Below are positions 41,801 through 56,800 of a stretch of 64,000 nt of DNA, one piece after another. Position 1 is the stretch's first letter, and every line of letters begins with the position of its first letter. The DNA comes from Piscicola geometra (lineage: Eukaryota; Annelida; Clitellata; Hirudinida; Piscicolidae): contig OX030955.1 of assembly GCA_943735955.1 (NCBI GenBank), positions 12,489,383-12,553,382 of the forward strand, given 5' to 3'. The notes under the pieces were generated by a model, which saw only the letters and a program-made list of their open reading frames with translations, searched no databases and had not been told where the DNA came from. Made by a program: the position numbers and the translations under genes.

Positions 41801-44800
41801 ATCGACAACAGTGCCGACCACTGCATTAACAACAGTGCCGACTACTGTATCGACAACAGTGCCGACTACTGCATCAACAACAGTGCCGACTACTGCATCT
41901 ACAACAGTGCCGACTATTGCATCAACTACAGGGCCGACTCCTGCATCGACAACAGTGCTGACTACTGCATCAACAACAGTGCCGACTACTGCATCGACAA
42001 CAGTGCCGACCACTGCATCGACAACAGTGCCGACTAGTGCATCAACAGCAGTGCCGACTACTGCATCGACAACAGTGCCGACCACTGCATTAACAACAGT
42101 GCCGACTACTGCATCGACAACAGTGCCGACTACTGCATCAACAACGGTGCCGACTACTGCATCGACAACAGTGCCGACTACTGCATCGACAACAGTGCCG
42201 ACTATAACATCAACTACAGTGCCGACTCCTGCATCGACAACAGTGCCGACTACTGCATCAACAACAGTGCCGACTACTGCATCGACAACAGTGCCGACCA
42301 CTGCATTAACAACAGTGCCGACTACTGCATCGACAACAGTGCCGACTACTGCATCAACAACAGTGCCGACTACTGCATCGACAACAGTGCCGACTACTGC
42401 ATCTACAACAGTGCCGACTATTGCATCAACTACAGGGCCGACTCCTGCATCGACAACAGTGCTGACTACTGCATCAACAACAGTGCCGACTACTGCATCG
42501 ACAACAGTGCCGACCACTGCATCGACAACAGTGCCGACTAGTGCATCAACAGCAGTGCCGACTACTGCATCGACAACAGTGCCGACCACTGCATTAACAA
42601 CAGTGCCGACTACTGCATCGACAACAGTGCCGACTACTGCATCAACAACGGTGCCGACTACTGCATCGACAACAGTGCCGACTACTGCATCGACAACAGT
42701 GCCGACTATAACATCAACTACAGTGCCGACTCCTGCATCGACAACAGTGCTGACTACTGCATCAACAACAGTGCCGACTACTGCATCAACAACGGTGCCG
42801 ACTACTGCATCGACAACAGTGCCGACTACTGCATCGACAACAGTGCCGACTATAACATCAACTACAGTGCCGACTCCTGCATCGACAACAGTGCCGACTA
42901 CTGCATCAACAACAGTGCCGACTACTGCATCGACAACAGTGCCGACTATAACATCAACTACAGTGCCGACTCCTGCATCGACAACAGTGCCGACTACTGC
43001 ATCAACAACAGTGCCGACTACTGCATCGACAACAGTGCCGACCACTGCATTAACAACAGTGCCGACTACTGCATCGACAACAGTGCCGACTACTGCATCA
43101 ACAACAGTGCCGACTACTGCATCGACAACAGTGCCGACTACTGCATCTACAACAGTGCCGACTATTGCATCAACTACAGGGCCGACTCCTGCATCGACAA
43201 CAGTGCTGACTACTGCATCAACAACAGTGCCGACTACTGCATCGACAACAGTGCCGACCACTGCATCGACAACAGTGCCGACTAGTGCATCAACAGCAGT
43301 GCCGACTACTGCATCGACAACAGTGCCGACCACTGCATTAACAACAGTGCCGACTACTGCATCGACAACAGTGCCGACTACTGCATCAACAACGGTGCCG
43401 ACTACTGCATCGACAACAGTGCCGACTACTGCATCGACAACAGTGCCGACTATAACATCAACTACAGTGCCGACTCCTGCATCGACAACAGTGCTGACTA
43501 CTGCATCAACAACAGTGCCGACTACTGCATCGACAACAGTGCCGACCACTGCATCGACAACAGTGCCGACAAGTGCATCAACAGCAGTGACGACTACTGC
43601 ATCGACAATAGTGCCGACTAGTGCATCAACAACAGTGCCGACTACTGCATCAACAACAGTGCCGACAACTGCATCGACAACAGTGCCGACTTCTGCATCG
43701 ACAACAGTGCCGACTATTGCATCAACAACAGTGCCGACAACTGCTTCAACAACGGTGCCGACTACTGCATCGACAACAGTGCCGACCACTGCATCGACAA
43801 CAGTGCCGACTACTGCATCAACAACAGTGCAGACTACTGCATCGACAACAGTGCCGACTACTGCATCAACAACAGTGCCGACTACTGCATCGACAACAGT
43901 GCCGACTACTGCATCGACAACAGTGCCGACTACTGCATTGACAACAGTGCCGACAACTGCATCAACAACAGTGCCGACTACTGCATCGACAACAGTGCCG
44001 ACTACTGCATCGACAACAGTGTCGACTATTGCATCAACAACAGTGCCGAGTACTGCATCAACAACAGTGCCGACTACTGCACCGACAACAGTGCCGACCA
44101 CTGCATCGACAACAGTGCCGACCACTGCATCGACAACAGTGCCGACTACTGCATCAACAGCAGTGACGACTACTGCATCGACAACAGTGCCGACTACTGC
44201 ATCAACAACAGTGCCGACTACTGCATCGACAACAGTGCCGACCACTGCATTAACAACAGTGCCGACTACTGCATCGACAACAGTGCCGACTACTGCATCA
44301 ACAACAGTGCCGACTACTGCATCGACAACAGTGCCGACTACTGCATCGACAACAGTGCCGACTACTGCATCGACAACAGTGCCGACTACTGCATCGACAA
44401 CAGTGCCGACAACTGCATCAACAACAGTTCCGACTACTGCATCGACAACAGTGCCGACTACTGCATCGACAACAGTGCCGACTACTGCATCGACAACAGT
44501 GTCGACTATTGCATCAACAACAGTGCCGAGTACTGCATCAACAACAGTGCCGACTACTGCACCGACAACAGTGCCGACCACTGCATCGACAACAGTGCCG
44601 ACCACTGCATCGACAACAGTGCCGACTACTGCATCAACAGCAGTGACGACTACTGCATCGACAACAGTGCCGACTACTGCATCAACAACAGTGCCGACTA
44701 CTGCATCGACAACAGTGCCGACCACTGCATTAACAACAGTGCCGACTACTGCATCGACAACAGTGCCGACTACTGCATCAACAACAGTGCCGACTACTGC

Positions 44801-47800
44801 ATCGACAACAGTGCCGACTACTGCATCGACAACAGTGCCGACTACTGCATTGACAACACTGCCGACAACTGCATCAACAACAGTGCCGACTACTGCATCG
44901 ACAACAGTGTCGACTACTGCATCGACAACAGTGTCGACTATTGCATCAACAACAGTGCCGAGTACTGCATCAACAACAGTGCCGACAACTGCTTCAACAA
45001 CAGTGCCGACTACTGCATCGACAACAGTGCCGACCACTGCATCGACAACAGTGCCGACCACTGCATCGACAACAGTGCCGACTACTGCATCAACAGCAGT
45101 GACGACTACTGCATCGACAACAGTGCCGACTACTGCATCAACAACAGTGCCGACTACTGCATCAACAACAGTGCCGACTACTGCATCGACAACAGTGCCG
45201 ACTACTGCATCTACAACAGTGCCGACTATTGCATCAACTACAGGGCCGACTCCTGCATCGACAACAGTGCTGACTACTGCATCAACAACAGTGCCGACTA
45301 CTGCATCGACAACAGTGCCGACCACTGCATCGACAACAGTGCCGACTAGTGCATCAACAGCAGTGCCGACTACTGCATCGACAACAGTGCCGACCACTGC
45401 ATTAACAACAGTGCCGACTACTGCATCGACAACAGTGCCGACTACTGCATCAACAACGGTGCCGACTACTGCATCGACAACAGTGCCGACTACTGCATCG
45501 ACAACAGTGCCGACTATAACATCAACTACAGTGCCGACTCCTGCATCGACAACAGTGCCGACTACTGCATCAACAACAGTGCCGACTACTGCATCGACAA
45601 CAGTGCCGACCACTGCATTAACAACAGTGCCGACTACTGCATCGACAACAGTGCCGACTACTGCATCAACAACAGTGCCGACTACTGCATCGACAACAGT
45701 GCCGACTACTGCATCTACAACAGTGCCGACTATTGCATCAACTACAGGGCCGACTCCTGCATCGACAACAGTGCTGACTACTGCATCAACAACAGTGCCG
45801 ACTACTGCATCGACAACAGTGCCGACCACTGCATCGACAACAGTGCCGACTAGTGCATCAACAGCAGTGCCGACTACTGCATCGACAACAGTGCCGACCA
45901 CTGCATTAACAACAGTGCCGACTACTGCATCGACAACAGTGCCGACTACTGCATCAACAACGGTGCCGACTACTGCATCGACAACAGTGCCGACTACTGC
46001 ATCGACAACAGTGCCGACTATAACATCAACTACAGTGCCTACTCCTGCATCGACAACAGTGCTGACTACTGCATCAACAACAGTGCCGACTACTGCATCG
46101 ACAACAGTGCCGACCACTGCATCGACAACAGTGCCGACAAGTGCATCAACAGCAGTGACGACTACTGCATCGACAATAGTGCCGACTAGTGCATCAACAA
46201 CAGTGCCGACTACTGCATCAACAACAGTGCCGACAACTGCATCGACAACAGTGCCGACTTCTGCATCGACAACAGTGCCGACTATTGCATCAACAACAGT
46301 GCCGACAACTGCTTCAACAACAGTGCCGACTACTGCATCGACAACAGTGCCGACCACTGCATCGACAACAGTGCCGACTACTGCATCAACAACAGTGCAG
46401 ACTACTGCATCGACAACAGTGCCGACTACTGCATTAACAACAGTGCCGACTACTGCATCGACAACAGTGCCGACTACTGCATCAACAACAGTGCCGACTA
46501 CTGCATCTACAACAGTGCCGACTATTGCATCAACTACAGGGCCGACTCCTGCATCGACAACAGTGCTGACTACTGCATCAACAACAGTGCCGACTACTGC
46601 ATCGACCACAGTGCCGACCACTGCATCGACAACAGTGCCGACTAGTGCATCAACAGCAGTGCCGACTACTGCATCGACAACAGTGCCGACCACTGCATTA
46701 ACAACAGTGCCGACTACTGCATCGACAACAGTGCCGACTACTGCATCAACAACGGTGCCGACTACTGCATCGACAACAGTGCCGACTACTGCATCGACAA
46801 CAGTGCCGACTATAACATCAACTACAGTGCCGACTCCTGCATCGACAACAGTGCCGACTACTGCATCAACAACAGTGCCGACTACTGCATCGACAACAGT
46901 GCCGACCACTGCATTAACAACAGTGCCGACTACTGCATCGACAACAGTGCCGACTACTGCATCAACAACAGTGCCGACTACTGCATCGACAACAGTGCCG
47001 ACTACTGCATCTACAACAGTGCCGACTATTGCATCAACTACAGGGCCGACTCCTGCATCGACAACAGTGCTGACTACTGCATCAACAACAGTGCCGACTA
47101 CTGCATCGACAACAGTGCCGACCACTGCATCGACAACAGTGCCGACTAGTGCATCAACAGCAGTGCCGACTACTGCATCGACAACAGTGCCGACCACTGC
47201 ATTAACAACAGTGCCGACTACTGCATCGACAACAGTGCCGACTACTGCATCAACAACGGTGCCGACTACTGCATCGACAACAGTGCCGACTACTGCATCG
47301 ACAACAGTGCCGACTATAACATCAACTACAGTGCCGACTCCTGCATCGACAACAGTGCTGACTACTGCATCAACAACAGTGCCGACTACTGCATCGACAA
47401 CAGTGCCGACCACTGCATCGACAACAGTGCCGACAAGTGCATCAACAGCAGTGACGACTACTGCATCGACAATAGTGCCGACTAGTGCATCAACAACAGT
47501 GCCGACTACTGCATCAACAACAGTGCCGACAACTGCATCGACAACAGTGCCGACTTCTGCATCGACAACAGTGCCGACTATTGCATCAACAACAGTGCCG
47601 ACAACTGCTTCAACAACAGTGCCGACTACTGCATCGACAACAGTGCCGACCACTGCATCGACAACAGTGCCGACTACTGCATCAACAACAGTGCAGACTA
47701 CTGCATCGACAACAGTGCCGACTACTGCATCAACAACAGTGCCGACTACTGCATCGACAACAGTGCCGACTACTGCATCGACAACAGTGCCGACTACTGC

Positions 47801-50800
47801 ATCGACAACAGTGTCGACTATTGCATCAACAACAGTGCCGAGTACTGCATCAACAACAGTGCCGACTACTGCACCGACAACAGTGCCGACCACTGCATCG
47901 ACAACAGTGCCGACCACTGCATCGACAACAGTGCCGACTACTGCATCAACAGCAGTGACGACTACTGCATCGACAACAGTGCCGACTACTGCATCAACAA
48001 CAGTGCCGACTACTGCATCGACAACAGTGCCGACCACTGCATTAACAACAGTGCCGACTACTGCATCGACAACAGTGCCGACTACTGCATCAACAACAGT
48101 GCCGACTACTGCATCGACAACAGTGCCGACTACTGCATCGACAACAGTGCCGACTACTGCATCGACAACAGTGCCGACTACTGCATCGACAACAGTGCCG
48201 ACAACTGCATCAACAACAGTTCCGACTACTGCATCGACAACAGTGCCGACTACTGCATCGACAACAGTGCCGACTACTGCATCGACAACAGTGTCGACTA
48301 TTGCATCAACAACAGTGCCGAGTACTGCATCAACAACAGTGCCGACTACTGCACCGACAACAGTGCCGACCACTGCATCGACAACAGTGCCGACCACTGC
48401 ATCGACAACAGTGCCGACTACTGCATCAACAGCAGTGACGACTACTGCATCGACAATAGTGCCGACTAGTGCATCAACAACAGTGCCGACTACTGCATCA
48501 ACAACAGTGCCGACAACTGCATCGACAACAGTGCCGACTTCTGCATCGACAACAGTGCCGACTATTGCATCAACAACAGTGCCGACAACTGCTTCAACAA
48601 CAGTGCCGACTACTGCATCGACAACAGTGCCGACCACTGCATCGACAACAGTGCCGACTACTGCATCAACAACAGTGCAGACTACTGCATCGACAACAGT
48701 GCCGACTACTGCATCAACAACAGTGCCGACTACTGCATCGACAACAGTGCCGACTACTGCATCGACAACAGTGCCGACTACTGCATTGACAACAGTGCCG
48801 ACAACTGCATCAACAACAGTGCCGACTACTGCATCGACAACAGTGCCGACTACTGCATCGACAACAGTGTCGACTATTGCATCAACAACAGTGCCGAGTA
48901 CTGCATCAACAACAGTGCCGACTACTGCACCGACAACAGTGCCGACCACTGCATCGACAACAGTGCCGACCACTGCATCGACAACAGTGCCGACTACTGC
49001 ATCAACAGCAGTGACGACTACTGCATCGACAACAGTGCCGACTACTGCATCAACAACAGTGCCGACTACTGCATCGACAACAGTGCCGACCACTGCATTA
49101 ACAACAGTGCCGACTACTGCATCGACAACAGTGCCGACTACTGCATCAACAACAGTGCCGACTACTGCATCGACAACAGTGCCGACTACTGCATCGACAA
49201 CAGTGCCGACTACTGCATCGACAACAGTGCCGACTACTGCATCGACAACAGTGCCGACAACTGCATCAACAACAGTTCCGACTACTGCATCGACAACAGT
49301 GCCGACTACTGCATCGACAACAGTGCCGACTACTGCATCGACAACAGTGTCGACTATTGCATCAACAACAGTGCCGAGTACTGCATCAACAACAGTGCCG
49401 ACTACTGCACCGACAACAGTGCCGACCACTGCATCGACAACAGTGCCGACCACTGCATCGACAACAGTGCCGACTACTGCATCAACAGCAGTGACGACTA
49501 CTGCATCGACAACAGTGCCGACTACTGCATCAACAACAGTGCCGACTACTGCATCGACAACAGTGCCGACCACTGCATTAACAACAGTGCCGACTACTGC
49601 ATCGACAACAGTGCCGACTACTGCATCAACAACAGTGCCGACTACTGCATCGACAACAGTGCCGACTACTGCATCGACAACAGTGCCGACTACTGCATTG
49701 ACAACAGTGCCGACAACTGCATCAACAACAGTGCCGACTACTGCATCGACAACAGTGTCGACTACTGCATCGACAACAGTGTCGACTATTGCATCAACAA
49801 CAGTGCCGAGTACTGCATCAACAACAGTGCCGACAACTGCTTCAACAACAGTGCCGACTACTGCATCGACAACAGTGCCGACCACTGCATCGACAACAGT
49901 GCCGACCACTGCATCGACAACAGTGCCGACTACTGCATCAACAGCAGTGACGACTACTGCATCGACAACAGTGCCGACTACTGCATCAACAACAGTGCCG
50001 ACTACTGCATCGACAACAGTGCCGACCACTGCATTAACAACAGTGCCGACTACTGCATCGACAACAGTGCCGACTACTGCATCAACAACAGTGCCGACTA
50101 CTGCATCGACAACAGTGCCGACTACTGCATCTACAACAGTGCCGACTATTGCATCAACTACAGGGCCGACTCCTGCATCGACAACAGTGCTGACTACTGC
50201 ATCAACAACAGTGCCGACTACTGCATCGACAACAGTGCCGACTACTGCATCAACAACAGTGCCGACTACTGCATCGACAACAGTGCCGACTACTGCATCT
50301 ACAACAGTGCCGACTATTGCATCAACTACAGGGCCGACTCCTGCATCGACAACAGTGCTGACTACTGCATCAACAACAGTGCCGACTACTGCATCGACAA
50401 CAGTGCCGACCACTGCATCGACAACAGTGCCGACTAGTGCATCAACAGCAGTGCCGACTACTGCATCGACAACAGTGCCGACCACTGCATTAACAACAGT
50501 GCCGACTACTGCATCGACAACAGTGCCGACTACTGCATCAACAACGGTGCCGACTACTGCATCGACAACAGTGCCGACTACTGCATCGACAACAGTGCCG
50601 ACTATAACATCAACTACAGTGCCGACTCCTGCATCGACAACAGTGCCGACTACTGCATCAACAACAGTGCCGACTACTGCATCGACAACAGTGCCGACCA
50701 CTGCATTAACAACAGTGCCGACTACTGCATCGACAACAGTGCCGACTACTGCATCAACAACAGTGCCGACTACTGCATCGACAACAGTGCCGACTACTGC

Positions 50801-53800
50801 ATCTACAACAGTGCCGACTATTGCATCAACTACAGGGCCGACTCCTGCATCGACAACAGTGCTGACTACTGCATCAACAACAGTGCCGACTACTGCATTG
50901 ACAACAGTGCCGACCACTGCATCGACAACAGTGCCGACTAGTGCATCAACAGCAGTGCCGACTACTGCATCGACAACAGTGCCGACCACTGCATTAACAA
51001 CAGTGCCGACTACTGCATCGACAACAGTGCCGACTACTGCATCAACAACGGTGCCGACTACTGCATCGACAACAGTGCCGACTACTGCATCGACAACAGT
51101 GCCGACTATAACATCAACTACAGTGCCTACTCCTGCATCGACAACAGTGCTGACTACTGCATCAACAACAGTGCCGACTACTGCATCGACAACAGTGCCG
51201 ACCACTGCATCGACAACAGTGCCGACAAGTGCATCAACAGCAGTGACGACTACTGCATCGACAATAGTGCCGACTAGTGCATCAACAACAGTGCCGACTA
51301 CTGCATCAACAACAGTGCCGACAACTGCATCGACAACAGTGCCGACTTCTGCATCGACAACAGTGCCGACTATTGCATCAACAACAGTGCCGACAACTGC
51401 TTCAACAACAGTGCCGACTACTGCATCGACAACAGTGCCGACCACTGCATCGACAACAGTGCCGACTACTGCATCAACAACAGTGCAGACTACTGCATCG
51501 ACAACAGTGCCGACTACTGCATCAACAACAGTGCCGACTACTGCATCGACAACAGTGCCGACTACTGCATCGACAACAGTGCCGACTACTGCCTTGACAA
51601 CAGTGCCGACAACTGCATCAACAACAGTGCCGACTACTGCATCGACAACAGTGCCGACTACTGCATCGACAACAGTGTCGACTATTGCATCAACAACAGT
51701 GCCGAGTACTGCATCAACAACAGTGCCGACTACTGCACCGACAACAGTGCCGACCACTGCATCGACAACAGTGCCGACCACTGCATCGACAACAGTGCCG
51801 ACTACTGCATCAACAGCAGTGACGACTACTGCATCGACAACAGTGCCGACTACTGCATCAACAACAGTGCCGACTACTGCATCGACAACAGTGCCGACCA
51901 CTGCATTAACAACAGTGCCGACTACTGCATCGACAACAGTGCCGACTACTGCATCAACAACAGTGCCGACTACTGCATCGACAACAGTGCCGACTACTGC
52001 ATCGACAACAGTGCCGACTACTGCATTGACAACAGTGCCGACAACTGCATCAACAATAGTGCCGACTACTGCATCGACAACAGTGCCGACTACTGCATCG
52101 ACAACAGTGTCGACTATTGCATCAACAACAGTGCCGAGTACTGCATCAACAACAGTGCCGACCACTGCATTAACAACAGTGCCGACTACTGCATCGACAA
52201 CAGTGCCGACTATTGCATCAACAACAGTGCCGACTACTGCATCGACAACAGTGCCGACCACTGCATTAACAACAGTGCCGACTACTGCATCGACAACAGT
52301 GCCGACTACTGCATCAACAACAGTGCCGACTACTGCATCGACAACAGTGCCGACTACTGCATCTACAACAGTGCCGACTATTGCATCAACTACAGGGCCG
52401 ACTCCTGCATCGACAACAGTGCTGACTACTGCATCAACAACAGTGCCGACTACTGCATCGACAACAGTGCCGACCACTGCATCGACAACAGTGCCGACTA
52501 GTGCATCAACAGCAGTGCCGACTACTGCATCGACAACAGTGCCGACCACTGCATTAACAACAGTGCCGACTACTGCATCGACAACAGTGCCGACTACTGC
52601 ATCAACAACGGTGCCGACTACTGCATCGACAACAGTGCCGACTACTGCATCGACAACAGTGCCGACTATAACATCAACTACAGTGCCGACTCCTGCATCG
52701 ACAACAGTGCTGACTACTGCATCAACAACAGTGCCGACTACTGCATCGACAACAGTGCCGACCACTGCATCGACAACAGTGCCGACTAGTGCATCAACAG
52801 CAGTGACGACTACTGCATCGACAATAGTGCCGACTAGTGCATCAACAACAGTGCCGACTACTGCATCAACAACAGTGCCGACAACTGCATCGACAACAGT
52901 GCCGACTTCTGCATCGACAACAGTGCCGACTATTGCATCAACAACAGTGCCAACAACTGCTTCAACAACAGTGCCGACTACTGCATCGACAACAGTGCCG
53001 ACCACTGCATCGACAACAGTGCCGACTACTGCATCAACAACAGTGCAGACTACTGCATCGACAACAGTGCCGACTACTGCATCAACAACAGTGCCGACTA
53101 CTGCATCGACAACAGTGCCGACTACTGCATCGACAACAGTGCCGACTACTGCATTGACAACAGTGCCGACAACTGCATCAACAACAGTGCCGACTACTGC
53201 ATCGACAACAGTGCCGACTACTGCATCGACAACAGTGTCGACTATTGCATCAACAACAGTGCCGAGTACTGCATCAACAACAGTGCCGACTACTGCACCG
53301 ACAACAGTGCCGACCACTGCATCGACAACAGTGCCGACCACTGCATCGACAACAGTGCCGACTACTGCATCAACAGCAGTGACGACTACTGCATCGACAA
53401 CAGTGCCGACTACTGCATCAACAACAGTGCCGACTACTGCATCGACAACAGTGCCGACCACTGCATTAACAACAGTGCCGACTACTGCATCGACAACAGT
53501 GCCGACTACTGCATCAACAACAGTGCCGACTACTGCATCGACAACAGTGCCGACTACTGCATCGACAACAGTGCCGACTATTGCATCAACTACAGGGCCG
53601 ACTCCTGCATCGACAACAGTGCTGACTACTGCATCAACAACAGTGCCGACTACTGCATCGACAACAGTGCCGACCACTGCATCGACAACAGTGCCGACTA
53701 GTGCATCAACAGCAGTGATGACTACTGCATCGACAACAGTGCCGACTACTGCATCAACAACAGTGCCGACTACTGCATCAACAACAGTGCCGATAACTGC

Positions 53801-56800
53801 ATCGACAACAGTGCCGACTTCTGCATCGACAACAGTGCCGACTATTGCATCAACAACAGTGCCGACAACTGCTTCAACAACAGTGCCGACTACTGCATCG
53901 ACAACAGTGCCGACTATTGCATCAACAACAGAGCCGACAACTGCTTCAACAACAGTGCCGACTACTGCATCAACAACAGTGCCGACTACTGCATCAACAA
54001 CAGTGCCGACTACTGCATCGACAACAGTGCCGACTACTGCATTGACAACAGTGCCGACTACTGCATCAACAACAGTGCCGACTACTGCATCGACAACAGT
54101 GCCGACTACTGCATCGACAACAGTGTCGACTATTGCATCAACAACAGTGCCGAGTACTGCATCAACAACAGTGCCGACAACTGCTTCAACAACAGTGCCG
54201 ACTACTGCATCGACAACAGTGCCGACCACTGCATCAACAACAGTGCCGACTACTGCATCAACAACAGTGCCGACAACTGCATCGACAACAGTGCCGACTT
54301 CTGCATCGACAACAGTGCCGACTACTGCATTGACAACAGTGCCGACTACTGCATCAACAACAGTGCCGACTACTGCATCGACAACAGTGCTGACTACTGC
54401 ATCAACAACAGTGCCGACTACTGCATCGACAACAGTGCCGACTAGTGCATCAACAGCAGTGACGACTACTGCATCGACAACAGTGCCGACTACTGCATCA
54501 ACAACAGTGCCGACTACTGCATCAACAACAGTGCCGACAACTGCATCGACAACAGTGCCGACTTCTGCATCGACAACAGTGCCGACTATTGCATCAACAA
54601 CAGTGCCGACAACTGCTTCAACAACAGTGCCGACTACTGCATCAACAACAGTGCCGACAACTGCATCGATAACAGTGCCGACTTCTGCATCGACAACAGT
54701 GCCGACTATTGCATCAACAACAGTGCCGACAACTGCTTCAACAACAGTGCCGACTACTGCATCGACAACAGTGCCGACCACTGCATCGACAACAGTGCCG
54801 ACTACTGCATCAACAACAGTGCAGACTACTGCATCGACAACAGTGCCGACTACTGCATCAACAACAGTGCCGACTACTGCATCGACAACAGTGCCGACTA
54901 CTGCATCGACAACAGTGCCGACTACTGCATCAACAACAGTGCCGACTACTGCATCGACAACAGTGCCGACTACTGCATCGACAACAGTGTCGACTATTGC
55001 ATCAACAACAGTGCCGAGTACTGCATCAACAACAGTGCCGACTACTGCACCGACAACAGTGCCGACCACTGCATCGACAACAGTGCCGACCACTGCATCG
55101 ACAACAGTGCCGACTACTGCATCAACAGCAGTGACGACTACTGCATCGACAACAGTGCCGACTACTGCATCAACAACAGTGCCGACTACTGCATCGACAA
55201 CAGTGCCGACCACTGCATTAACAACAGTGCCGACTACTGCATCGACAACAGTGCCGACTACTGCATCAACAACAGTGCCGACTACTGCATCGACAACAGT
55301 GCCGACTACTGCATCGACAACAGTGCCGACTATTGCATCAACTACAGGGCCGACTCCTGCATCGACAACAGTGCTGACTACTGCATCAACAACAGTGCCG
55401 ACTACTGCATCGACAACAGTGCCGACCACTGCATCGACAACAGTGCCGACTAGTGCATCAACAGCAGTGATGACTACTGCATCGACAACAGTTCCGACTA
55501 CTGCATCAACAACAGTGCCGACTACTGCATCAACAACAGTGCCGATAACTGCATCGACAACAGTGCCGACTTCTGCATCGACAACAGTGCCGACTATTGC
55601 ATCAACAACAGTGCCGACAACTGCTTCAACAACAGTGCCGACTACTGCATCGACAACAGTGCCGACCACTGCATCGACAACAGTGCCGACTACTGCATCA
55701 ACAACAGTGCCGACTACTGCATCGACAACAGTGCCGACTATTGCATCAACTACAGTGCCGACTACTGCATCAACAACAGTGCCGACTACTGCATCGACAA
55801 CAGTGCCGACTATTGCATCAACAACAGAGCCGACAACTGCTTCAACAACAGTGCCGACTACTGCATCAACAACAGTGCCGACTACTGCATCAACAACAGT
55901 GCCGACTACTGCATCGACAACAGTGCCGACTACTGCATTGACAACAGTGCCGACTACTGCATCAACAACAGTGCCGACTACTGCATCGACAACAGTGCCG
56001 ACTACTGCATCGACAACAGTGTCGACTATTGCATCAACAACAGTGCCGAGTACTGCATCAACAACAGTGCCGACAACTGCTTCAACAACAGTGCCGACTA
56101 CTGCATCGACAACAGTGCCGACCACTGCATCAACAACAGTGCCGACTACTGCATCAACAACAGTGCCGACAACTGCATCGACAACAGTGCCGACTTCTGC
56201 ATCGACAACAGTGCCGACTACTGCATTGACAACAGTGCCGACTACTGCATCAACAACAGTGCCGACTACTGCATCGACAACAGTGCTGACTACTGCATCA
56301 ACAACAGTGCCGACTACTGCATCGACAACAGTGCCGACTAGTGCATCAACAGCAGTGACGACTACTGCATCGACAACAGTGCCGACTACTGCATCAACAA
56401 CAGTGCCGACTACTGCATCAACAACAGTGCCGACAACTGCATCGACAACAGTGCCGACTTCTGCATCGACAACAGTGCCGACTATTGCATCAACAACAGT
56501 GCCGACAACTGCTTCAACAACAGTGCCGACTACTGCTTCAACAACAGTGCCGACAACTGCTTCAACAACAGTGCCGACTACTGCATCAACAACAGTGCCG
56601 ACTACTGCATCGACAACAGTGCCGACTACTGCATTGACAACAGTGCCGACTACTGCATCAACAACAGTGCCGACTACTGCATCGACAACAGTGCCGACTA
56701 CTGCATCGACAACAGTGTCGACTATTGCATCAACAACAGTGCCGAGTACTGCATCAACAACAGTGCCGACAACAGCTTCAACAACAGTGCCGACTACTGC